Shown in pieces: positions 1 to 5,331 of a stretch of DNA of 40,244 nucleotides; position 1 is the stretch's first letter, and every line of letters begins with the position of its first letter. Origin of the DNA: Prevotella sp. (lineage in GTDB: Bacteria; Bacteroidota; Bacteroidia; Bacteroidales; Bacteroidaceae); the NCBI GenBank assembly GCA_016291085.1, contig JAEEVW010000032.1, forward strand, positions 1-40,244. Reading direction: 5' to 3'. The notes below the pieces were generated by a model. The model saw nothing but the letters and a program-made list of their open reading frames with translations, did no database searches and was not told where the DNA came from. A program made the translations under genes and the position numbers.

Positions 1-1
1 G

Positions 2-91
2 ATTCCGTACGTTTTCTGCTGCGCGAATTGTAAAGATTATTGCAGTGGCAATCCCGAACTACAGAGAGCACGAAAACCACGAATTAATTGA
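2..91 (+). CDS. 3' end of a small Cys-rich protein (partial)
   Basis: The second reading frame is open from the window edge and ends at TGA 89-91. The visible 29 residues include a tight cysteine cluster (FCCANCKDYC) and then a basic tail, as in small zinc-knuckle proteins of Bacteroidetes accessory regions. The 5' end lies outside the window. Its stop overlaps the possible TTG start of the next frame, so the two may be translationally coupled. The fragment is too short to assign a family; the Cys spacing is the only reason to think it is coding. Confidence 0.4.
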   Translation: MPYVFCCANCKDYCSGNPELQRARKPRIN

Positions 92-129
92 GTTTGTTTA
101 ACGACCACGGATTTAACGGATTGATTGTT

Positions 130-498
130 ATGGATGGAGCACAGGAAATTCAGATGAAGGCTCGGGCGGTGGTGGTGAAGGATACGAGCGTCAGGTGCGA
201 TAAGTTTCACACGTGCGTGGATTCGGACATCGACCCTAACACGGGGCGACGGGAGTATACTGCGTATTTGGAAAGCGACGAGACCTTGGAAAATTTGTTT
301 CGGCAGCAGAACCGTACGGCGGGAGAAATCATCGAGGCGTGCGAGTGGATATGCCGGCAGCTCGTGAAGGAGGGACGGTTTTTCCTGAGCTACGAAGTGA
401 CGCCGGGGCATAAACGCCTCATCGATCTGCGCGACCTGAGCATTGACTGCATGGGCTGGGACGAGGAGAACTTGGACGTGGCAGAAACAAAGGATTAA
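130..498 (+). CDS. hypothetical protein, accessory block
   Basis: A protein of about 122 residues, acidic at its C-terminus, with no motif I recognise. The frame is open from TTG 88, but that extension (about 14 residues) is encoded largely by a nonamer-type repeat (CCACGGATT, TAACGGATT at about 96-113). I therefore prefer ATG 130; ATG 154 is also possible. It is followed after 2 nt by the HNH gene, so the two are probably co-transcribed. The central part (GRREYTAYLESDETLENLF) looks like a folded domain. No transmembrane segment or signal peptide is seen. Function unknown. Confidence 0.55.
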   Translation: MDGAQEIQMKARAVVVKDTSVRCDKFHTCVDSDIDPNTGRREYTAYLESDETLENLFRQQNRTAGEIIEACEWICRQLVKEGRFFLSYEVTPGHKRLIDLRDLSIDCMGWDEENLDVAETKD

Positions 499-500
499 CT

Positions 501-986
501 ATGAACAGACGGAATCAGGAGATAATAAGTGACGAGGCGCTGGTGGCGCATCTCGTGAAGAACTACACCTACGACCGAGAGCGGGGTGTGGTGGTGAACA
601 AGAAACTGAACCGAGTGGTGAAAGGCTCGAATGATGGTAATGGCTACGTGATAACGCGTTTGTGGTTAAGAGGCCAAAACCCAGCAATAAAATTGCATCA
701 TATCGTTTGGGCGTTGACGTACGGCAGGCTTCCGACGCAGATTGACCATATCAATGGCGATAAGACGGATAACCGCATAGAGAACCTGCGGGAAGTCAGT
801 GGCAGTGAAAATATGCTGAACATGGTTCATCGTTGGCGCCCCAACGCGCAAACTGGGTTGCCAGGGGTGTATAAAGACAGAAGAAGTTTTATAATAAAAA
901 GTTGTCAGAAACGCTTTTTTTTCCCAGACAAATTCGAGGCGTTTCATGCGCTGGTGCTGCTTGGGAGAATGTTCAAAGAGAATTAA
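501..986 (+). CDS. HNH endonuclease (HNH_3 type) with AP2-like tail
   Basis: A 161-residue protein. The HNH core is at about residues 70-110: HHIVWAL, then IDHINGDKTDNRIENLREV, the usual HNH_3 pattern in which His residues and Asn bind the metal and cut DNA. The C-terminal part (TGLPGVYKDRRSF onward) resembles the small AP2/NUMOD-like DNA-binding module often fused to such nucleases in phages and free-standing homing endonucleases. It starts 2 nt after the preceding gene. It is probably a mobile or phage-derived nuclease; a housekeeping role is unlikely. Target unknown. Family call from motifs seen; role inferred. Confidence 0.82.
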   Translation: MNRRNQEIISDEALVAHLVKNYTYDRERGVVVNKKLNRVVKGSNDGNGYVITRLWLRGQNPAIKLHHIVWALTYGRLPTQIDHINGDKTDNRIENLREVSGSENMLNMVHRWRPNAQTGLPGVYKDRRSFIIKSCQKRFFFPDKFEAFHALVLLGRMFKEN

Positions 987-1001
987 ACTAAATAACAGAA
1001 T

Positions 1002-1033
1002 ACAAGGAGACAAGGAGACAAGAAAACAAGACA
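1002..1033 (+). repeat. octamer micro-array, 4 units
   Basis: Four consecutive 8-bp units: ACAAGGAG, ACAAGGAG, ACAAGAAA, ACAAGACA. It lies in the 160-bp gap between the HNH gene and the next gene. No promoter was recognised in this gap; the rest (1034-1146) shows nothing definite. Confidence 0.75.
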
Positions 1034-1146
1034 ATAGTTTTGTGTGCGGAGGACATTGCGATTTCTGCCAGCAGGTCTAACGTCTTGTATTCATGTATTC
1101 TCGTATTCCCTTTTATATTATTGAGTTACTAATAAAAAGTGATATT

Positions 1147-1458
1147 ATGGAAGAAGTAAAGTATTTGGATGTGACTGAGCGGATTCTGAGGGAGTCCGTC
1201 AAGGAAGTGAATGGCGAGCTGGAGCGCCGCCAGGTAGTGGACGGCGTGTTCCGCTTTGTGAACTATCTGGAGGCTGTGCAGCGCATGCCGGTGGTGGCGC
1301 GGCTGAGCCTCTACCGGGCGTGCTACGGCGTGTTCAACCTGTTGCGCCGCAACCGTCAGCTGGGGCGCCGCGTGGGCATGTTCGACGCGGAAGTGAAGAA
1401 AGCGATTAGCGGACTTTTGTCAAAAGTTTTGGGTGACTATGGAGTACGAAAAGATTGA
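1147..1458 (+). CDS. hypothetical protein, Arg-rich helical
   Basis: A protein of 103 residues from ATG 1147. An upstream ATG at 1093 would add 18 hydrophobic residues encoded by AT-rich DNA unlike the gene body, so it is disfavoured. The body is rich in Arg, Glu and Leu and probably all helical. No known motif is seen. Its 3' end overlaps the start of the next gene by about 20 bp, which suggests translational coupling and a shared role, perhaps in replication or DNA metabolism of the accessory block. That role is an inference from context only. Confidence 0.6.
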   Translation: MEEVKYLDVTERILRESVKEVNGELERRQVVDGVFRFVNYLEAVQRMPVVARLSLYRACYGVFNLLRRNRQLGRRVGMFDAEVKKAISGLLSKVLGDYGVRKD

Positions 1459-2185
1459 GCAGCGTGTCATCGATTTGCTGGAGATTTCGGCCGTCGAGCG
1501 TGAGGGTAAGGAGCATAGTCTTTGGCTGGCTCTTTACCACATGCTGATGGCTGTCAGCGTCATGGACATGATGAACGACGAGGAGAAGACGCAGGTTGTG
1601 AAGATGAAAAAACACTTCGATTACTTCTTTTCGACGAAATTTAGCATCAAAAAACGCTCACGAAAAGAGAAAAAGAAACCTTCCCCCCATACCCCCTATA
1701 AAGATAAAGCAGAAAAGGAGAGAGAGATAGAGGGGGAAAGTTTCGGCGAGGGCGTTTTGGATTTTAGTAATGGTGATATGGCTGTGCGGAAGAAGGCATT
1801 CTGGGCTGAATTGATGAAGCGCGAGGCTATCTACGGTCGGGAGATGTTGCAGGACTTCTTCGACCACTGGGGCGAGGAAAGCCGGACAAAGGGTGTTCTG
1901 CTGTTCGAGAAGCGGACGCATTGGAACCTGGACTCGCGGCTGCGGAAATGGTCGCGCGACAGCCAGACACTGGCCAACGCCGAGGCCGCCGAGCGCAGGA
2001 ATCGCCGCCTGAAGAAGCAACAGCAAGGCGACGCGGCTGTTGTTGCCAAGCAGCAGGAACAGGCTGCCCGCCGCGAGGAGGCCAGCGCACGGCTGGAGGC
2101 TGAGATTAAGGAGCGCAAGGCCGGCGCGGTGAGTTACGAGGAATGGAAGGCGCTGAAAAAGAAAACAACGGATTTTACGGATTAA
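1439..2185 (+). CDS. replication-associated DUF7833-like protein (tentative)
   Basis: A protein of 248 residues from ATG 1439; a GTG at 1433 in the same frame is an alternative. Layout: a helical N-terminal domain (about 1-60), a Lys/Glu-rich linker (about 65-105), a globular part at about 115-170 (FWAELMKREAIYG, then FFDHWGEES and RLRKWSRD), and a charged coiled-coil tail. The middle pattern, F..W..... followed by K..F.....W....RL..W, resembles C-terminal domains of phage/plasmid replication-loader-type proteins in Bacteroidetes. I remember these as DUF7833, but could not check. The last residues (TTDFTD) are encoded by a nonamer array that runs into the next gene. Confidence 0.5.
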   Translation: MEYEKIEQRVIDLLEISAVEREGKEHSLWLALYHMLMAVSVMDMMNDEEKTQVVKMKKHFDYFFSTKFSIKKRSRKEKKKPSPHTPYKDKAEKEREIEGESFGEGVLDFSNGDMAVRKKAFWAELMKREAIYGREMLQDFFDHWGEESRTKGVLLFEKRTHWNLDSRLRKWSRDSQTLANAEAAERRNRRLKKQQQGDAAVVAKQQEQAARREEASARLEAEIKERKAGAVSYEEWKALKKKTTDFTD

Positions 2186-2191
2186 ACGGAT
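2165..2191 (+). repeat. nonamer micro-array across a stop/start junction
   Basis: Three 9-bp units, ACAACGGAT, TTTACGGAT, TAAACGGAT, with consensus NNNACGGAT. The array supplies the last codons and the TAA of the upstream gene and ends in the ATG of the DUF4248 gene. Confidence 0.75.
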
Positions 2192-2396
2192 GATGAACGA
2201 GAAGAAATTTGAGATCAAGGCCTACTATAAGTCTGAGTTGGCTATGATATATTTCCCCCAAATGACGAGGCGGGGCGCTACGAGGCGATTGAACAACTGG
2301 TTGAGGATAAATAAGAATCTCGCTTATCTGGTGGACGTCAACGACTTCACACCCATCCAGGTACGACAAATCGTTGACGAGGTCGGTGCCCCTTAG
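2190..2396 (+). CDS. DUF4248 family protein
   Basis: A 68-residue protein starting ATG-ATG (2190, 2193). The pattern matches DUF4248 as I remember it: an N-terminal KAYYKSELA segment, a middle RRGATRRLNNWLRIN helix pair, and FTPIQVRQIVDEVG at the end. That C-terminal segment looks like a helix-turn-helix-type arrangement. The family is small, restricted to Bacteroidetes, and typically found in mobile or phage-like neighbourhoods near HU-like genes, as here. The function is not established; a DNA-binding regulator is a reasonable guess. It converges on the toxin gene, with 4 bp between the stops. Confidence 0.75.
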   Translation: MMNEKKFEIKAYYKSELAMIYFPQMTRRGATRRLNNWLRINKNLAYLVDVNDFTPIQVRQIVDEVGAP

Positions 2397-2400
2397 ATCA

Positions 2401-2712
2401 TTATCTCGTCTGTCTGGCTTGAGACTTCGGCTCGCGGCGGGTATCCCAAAAGGCTGCGATGTGTATTGTGTCGCCTTGGACATAGTAGACAATCTTATTG
2501 AGTCGGCGTACGATTAAGCTGCGGTAAGTTTGTTTGCGATGTGCAAAGAGAGGGTCAATTATACCCATTGTGGGCATATCCCCCAAGGATAGTGTTGCCT
2601 GCTCAACTTCGTCCATGAATTCCTGTCGGATGCGTTCACCAAATTCTCGCAGAATGTATTTTTCAACTTGATGTAATTGGGCTGCGGCACGTTTATGCCA
2701 ATGTATTTTCAT
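2401..2712 (-). CDS. RelE/ParE-family toxin
   Basis: A 103-residue basic protein. The fold signature is visible: an N-terminal strand (KIHWHKRAAAQL), two helices (VEKYILREFGERIRQEF), then strands around RSLIVRRLNKIVYYV and a last strand IHIAAFWDTRREP. This is typical of ParE-like members, which act on gyrase or on mRNA depending on the branch; the branch cannot be told here. Its ATG overlaps the antitoxin TGA (ATGA at 2709-2712), the normal antitoxin-first coupling. It is probably kept in check by, and autoregulated with, the upstream antitoxin. Confidence 0.85.
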   Translation of the reverse strand: MKIHWHKRAAAQLHQVEKYILREFGERIRQEFMDEVEQATLSLGDMPTMGIIDPLFAHRKQTYRSLIVRRLNKIVYYVQGDTIHIAAFWDTRREPKSQARQTR

Positions 2713-2954
2713 ACAGTTACACTTTCCTTATGGTGATGAAACACTTCGTCATTGGTCAGATAGTCTCCGGCTTCGAAAGCTGCTTCTGCCTCGTCAAGCA
2801 TATCGTCTATTTCCTCCATAGTGTAGGGGCGCAATTGCTCGCTTTCCTCTTTTTTGGCATACTCAATGAGGTGTTCACCCACCCAACGCATATTGCTGGG
2901 AGTGAGCGTACCGCAGAGGTAGTCGAGAAGACTTGTCAGTGTTGCTGTACTCAT
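2709..2954 (-). CDS. antitoxin of the ParE-like pair
   Basis: An 81-residue acidic protein. Its N-terminal half (to about residue 45, including NMRWVGEHLIEYAKKEE) may form the DNA-binding/dimer part. The acidic C-terminal half (EIDDMLDEAEAAFEAGDYLTNDEVF) is the kind of helix-plus-extended tail that wraps ParE/RelE toxins. It is first in the two-gene operon, directly behind a strong promoter, and overlaps the toxin start by 4 nt. The pair faces away from the HU-HIG gene. The antitoxin role follows from position, size and charge; no specific family was confirmed. Confidence 0.8.
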   Translation of the reverse strand: MSTATLTSLLDYLCGTLTPSNMRWVGEHLIEYAKKEESEQLRPYTMEEIDDMLDEAEAAFEAGDYLTNDEVFHHHKESVTV

Positions 2955-2982
2955 TTTGTGCTCTTTTTTTGGTTCGACGCTG

Positions 2983-3013
2983 CAAAGATAGTGAAAATTG
3001 AGTGAAATACAAA
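2983..3013 (-). promoter_or_regulatory. promoter of the toxin-antitoxin operon
   Basis: On the minus strand, a perfect -7 box TATCTTTG (2983-2990) is preceded by TTTG (3010-3013) with a 19-nt spacer, the Bacteroidetes promoter form. The predicted start is near 2979, giving a leader of about 25 nt to ATG 2954. Confidence 0.8.
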
Positions 3014-3070
3014 ATAATAATATTTTTTTTAGCTAATCACCCCAAAAAGTAAATGAAGAAAAGTCATTTT

Positions 3071-3130
3071 CGACCATTTTCGACAACTTTTGACCACATT
3101 CGACCACGATTGACCACGTTCGTCCACTTG
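3071..3130 (+). repeat. six 10-bp tandem units upstream of the HU-HIG gene
   Basis: Exact 10-bp register: CGACCATTTT, CGACAACTTT, TGACCACATT, CGACCACGAT, TGACCACGTT, CGTCCACTTG (3071, 3081, 3091, 3101, 3111, 3121). The consensus is YGACCAC followed by three mostly A/T bases. It is non-coding and lies between the antitoxin promoter and the HU-HIG gene. The period is close to one helical turn, so every unit presents the same face of the DNA. Confidence 0.85.
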
Positions 3131-3146
3131 CCAAAACAGAATGTCG

Positions 3147-3154
3147 TACCTTCG
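3147..3154 (+). promoter_or_regulatory. possible -7 box for the HU-HIG gene
   Basis: TACCTTCG is one base from the TAnnTTTG consensus. No TTTG lies at the right distance upstream; CTTG is at 3127-3130, 16 nt away. If used, the mRNA leader would be about 140 nt and would include the 21-bp repeats. Confidence 0.4.
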
Positions 3155-3179
3155 CAAGTGCTTAAGGGTCGGAAAAAGA

Positions 3180-3242
3180 ATTCCGTCCGGCGGAAAAAAA
3201 ATTCCGTCCGATGAAAAAAAAATTCCGTCCGACGCAATGACC
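3180..3242 (+). repeat. three 21-bp direct repeats with phased A-tracts
   Basis: ATTCCGTCCG occurs at 3180, 3201 and 3222, exactly 21 bp apart. The first two copies are followed by A-runs. A-tracts start near 3173, 3194, 3214 and 3247, mostly in helical phase, as in intrinsically bent DNA. The first unit also forms an imperfect palindrome (TTCCGTCCGGCGGAA, 3181-3195). It could be an operator array or a leader-RNA element for the HU-HIG gene 56 bp downstream. Confidence 0.85.
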
Positions 3243-3297
3243 GGTCAAAAAAACAATTAACTCATTTGTCAAACTTTTTTAAAAAACTTAGAAAATT

Positions 3298-4206
3298 ATG
3301 TTGGAACTTAATTTGAGTGAGAACACTAACTCACAACTCCAGGCCAACGGGTATAATCCCCAAGGCAAGTACTACGCTCGCGTAGAAACCAAGGAAACCT
3401 ACGACCTGAAGAAGCTGGCCAGGCACATGCATCAGCACAACGCCGCCTTCTCGTCGGGTCTTATCGTCGGTATATTAACCGACATGGTGGCGTGCATCAA
3501 GGAACTGGCCCTCGACGGAAACGTCATCAAGATCGACGACCTCGGTCTGTTCAAGGCCAGTGTCGAGTCCAACGGTCTGACGCTGAGGTCCGGTGCGAAG
3601 ATCTCTGCCGGCAAGGGCTCACAGCGCACCGACGCCGAGCTGACGTCCGACATCAGCAAGCAGCAGTTTGCCGTGGGCGCCGTGAAGCTTATCATGCAGG
3701 CCACTGGCGAAACCACCAAGGACGACATGACCAGCGAAGCCAAGCTGTCGTTCACCAAGGCTGCCAGGGACCTCATCAAGAGCAAGACGGGCAACGACAG
3801 CACCGGCAACGCCGGCGGCGAGGACAATGGCGGAGGTGACGGCAACGGCAGCGGCAACAATGGTGGCGGCTCGAACAACGGTGGAAACTCCGGCAGTTCG
3901 AACAGCGGCGGTAGCGGGTCAATTACGACTGGCGTAGCGGCTCCGACCATTGGCGGTGAGGCTGCATTCACCACTTCTACTCAGGTGACCATGTCAGGTC
4001 CTGACGGCGCTGAGATTCGCTACACCTCGGACGGCTCGACGCCTACGGCCAGCAGCACGCTGTACACTGAGGCCATCACCGTGAGCTCGTCGGTGACTCT
4101 GAAGGCTATCGCCATCAAGGACGGCCAGTCGAGTGAGGTGACCACCAAGCAGTTCGTCAAGAACACCAGCGGTGGCGACGATCCGAGCGGATTTGAAGGT
4201 GCTTAA
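3298..4206 (+). CDS. HU-HIG DNA-binding protein with chitobiase-type C-terminal domain
   Basis: A 302-residue protein. Residues about 1-135 form an HU/IHF-like domain of the HU-HIG type (YYARVETKETYDLKKLARH, later IDDLGLFKASVES). This is followed by a helical stretch, a Gly/Asn/Ser-rich flexible linker (about 168-208), and a small beta-sandwich at about 213-290 (EIRYTSDGSTP, TLYTEAITV, VTLKAIAIKDG) like the CHB_HEX C-terminal domain. It probably binds or bends DNA; the role of the sandwich is unknown. A near-identical sandwich occurs in an inverted relative at the right edge of the window. Upstream DNA carries two phased repeat arrays, so autoregulation is plausible. A strong terminator overlaps the stop. 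Confidence 0.88.
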   Translation: MLELNLSENTNSQLQANGYNPQGKYYARVETKETYDLKKLARHMHQHNAAFSSGLIVGILTDMVACIKELALDGNVIKIDDLGLFKASVESNGLTLRSGAKISAGKGSQRTDAELTSDISKQQFAVGAVKLIMQATGETTKDDMTSEAKLSFTKAARDLIKSKTGNDSTGNAGGEDNGGGDGNGSGNNGGGSNNGGNSGSSNSGGSGSITTGVAAPTIGGEAAFTTSTQVTMSGPDGAEIRYTSDGSTPTASSTLYTEAITVSSSVTLKAIAIKDGQSSEVTTKQFVKNTSGGDDPSGFEGA

Positions 4207-4236
4207 AAAGGTTTGGCCTTCGGGCCAACACCTTTT
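4205..4236 (+). terminator. terminator of the HU-HIG gene
   Basis: A strong hairpin directly after the stop: AAAAGGT-TTGGCC paired with GGCCAA-(C)-ACCTTTT around a TTCG-type loop. Closely similar hairpins follow the second HU-HIG gene at 39684-39714 and 39636-39668. Confidence 0.8.
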
Positions 4237-4264
4237 AAAGTGAAAAGTGAAAAGTGAATAGTGA
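4237..4264 (+). repeat. heptamer micro-array, 4 units
   Basis: AAAGTGA, AAAGTGA, AAAGTGA, ATAGTGA in exact 7-bp register, immediately behind the HU-HIG terminator. The rest of the gap to 4472 holds only a small hairpin (GAGAC-TTT-GTCTC near 4324-4336) and no recognised promoter. Confidence 0.8.
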
Positions 4265-4472
4265 AAAATTTGCTACCGCACTCCCAAAAAAGACAAAAAC
4301 CAGAAAAACCCCTTCATTCTGTTTGAGACTTTGTCTCTGATGCTATGTCTGCATCCTTTGCCTCATGAGCAAGCTCACAGTCAAAGCCTGCATTCACACC
4401 ATCAATCCTTTCGGATTCAATCAAATGAAGGAAAAACACCGGCTTTCCAAGCCTAAAAAACATTTAAAGCGT

Positions 4473-4559
4473 ATGAAGAAAAATATTTGGAGCTTTTTGG
4501 CCGAGGTGCTTCGGCTGGCGGCAGCCCTCTTGGCAGGATACGGAGGTGCGCAGTTATGA
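4473..4559 (+). CDS. smalltalk-like small membrane peptide
   Basis: A 28-residue peptide beginning MKKNIWSFLAEVLRLAAALL: two lysines, then a single hydrophobic helix with a Gly-rich end. Length, composition and position directly behind an HU-HIG gene and before a peptidoglycan peptidase match the Bacteroidetes 'smalltalk' proteins as I know them. Its TGA overlaps the next ATG (ATGA, 4556-4559). The frame is open further upstream to 4365, but that extension has no family support. Function unknown; it is probably inserted in the inner membrane. Confidence 0.7.
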   Translation: MKKNIWSFLAEVLRLAAALLAGYGGAQL

Positions 4560-4801
4560 AAGTGAATTATGGGAAATCCGTCCAATACCTGATGGCTGTG
4601 GCCTTGATCGTATCCAGCATCGTGATGGCGTTCTACCAAGTCCTCGACATCGACGACGTGGCCAACGGCACGCTGATGTACATCGCACAGGCCTTCCTGC
4701 TGGCAGGCAGCATCTTCGGACTGGACTACTATGTGGAGAAGTTGAAAAACGGTGTCGGCCCACGAGGGCCTCAAAATCTAAAAGAAAATTTATCAAAATA
4801 A
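4556..4801 (+). CDS. small two-helix membrane protein (holin-like in form)
   Basis: An 81-residue protein from ATG 4556, overlapping the smalltalk stop by 4 nt. Two hydrophobic segments are visible, at about residues 9-26 (VQYLMAVALIVSSIVMAFY) and about 38-58 (TLMYIAQAFLLAGSIFGL), with a short acidic loop between and a basic, Asn-rich tail. The size, the two helices and a peptidoglycan peptidase 2 nt downstream are what one sees in holin/lysin pairs. However, no holin family was recognised, so the name describes form only. It is probably translated together with its neighbours. Confidence 0.6.
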   Translation: MKVNYGKSVQYLMAVALIVSSIVMAFYQVLDIDDVANGTLMYIAQAFLLAGSIFGLDYYVEKLKNGVGPRGPQNLKENLSK

Positions 4802-4802
4802 A

Positions 4803-5324
4803 ATGATGAACGCAGAAATTAACAAACAAATGAAGCTTTCCCAGCACTTGACTTCGTCGAGTGAGGCTGCGCTCAGCCATTCAAGCAAGCTTGATGGCCT
4901 TCGCTTATCGCCTCACTTTACGCTCGCTGAGTTGACGAAAACAAGTGTGAAGACGAAGGACGGGAATATCCCCAGTCGGGTACATATCGAGAACCTGAAG
5001 CGAGTGTGCGGATGGCTTGAGCGGTTGCGCCAAAGGTACAACCACCAGCCGATCATTATCAATTCCGGGTATAGGAGTCCACAGGTGAATAAGGCCGTGG
5101 GTGGGGCGCAGAACTCGAACCACCTGACGGGATGTGCGGTGGATATACGCTGTCTGGGAAAGGAACAGGCGATACGCTATGCGACGATACTCCTTGACAT
5201 CGCTGACGAGAGCGGAGAGCCATTTGACGAGCTGATCATCGAGCGGAGCGCGAAGAGCATCTGGGTGCACTTCGCAGTGAGACCTGAGGGAAACAGACAG
5301 AAGGTCGATTTCCTGAGAAAGTAG
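4803..5324 (+). CDS. M15-family peptidoglycan peptidase
   Basis: A 173-residue protein. The zinc-site motif SxHxxGxAxD is present as SNHLTGCAVD (about residues 102-111), and the second site as WVHFAV (His at about 157). The catalytic core therefore looks complete for a D-Ala-D-Ala carboxypeptidase/endolysin-like enzyme (Peptidase_M15_3). The core begins at LSPHFTLAELTKTS (about residue 36). The Ser-rich residues before it are encoded by a palindromic element and look added. No signal peptide is seen, so release would need a holin-like partner or another route. It follows the two small membrane-protein genes. Confidence 0.85.
   Translation: MMNAEINKQMKLSQHLTSSSEAALSHSSKLDGLRLSPHFTLAELTKTSVKTKDGNIPSRVHIENLKRVCGWLERLRQRYNHQPIIINSGYRSPQVNKAVGGAQNSNHLTGCAVDIRCLGKEQAIRYATILLDIADESGEPFDELIIERSAKSIWVHFAVRPEGNRQKVDFLRK
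4845..4877 (+). repeat. compound palindromic element inside the M15 gene
   Basis: Two consecutive inverted repeats: CACTTGAC-TTC-GTCGAGTG (4845-4863, one wobble) and GCTG-CGCT-CAGC (4866-4877). A further near-palindrome, CAAGCAAGCTTG, follows around 4884. Together they encode part of the variable N-terminus. It resembles a REP-type dispersed element. Confidence 0.5.
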
Positions 5325-5331
5325 CCACGAA

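Noticed and set aside
3071..3242. CRISPR array
   Set aside because: The repeats are 10 and 21 bp with no unique spacers of 25-40 bp and no cas genes; phased operator or bend sequences fit better.
4365..4472. N-terminal extension of the smalltalk-like gene
   Set aside because: The 36 extra codons resemble intergenic sequence and would place the hydrophobic helix after a long basic stretch; the MKKNIW start matches the family form.
1..5324. Intact prophage or integrative element
   Set aside because: HNH nuclease, DUF4248, HU-HIG and M15 genes suggest mobile ancestry. But no integrase, capsid, terminase, portal, relaxase or attachment-site repeat is visible in the window, so only an accessory block can be claimed.
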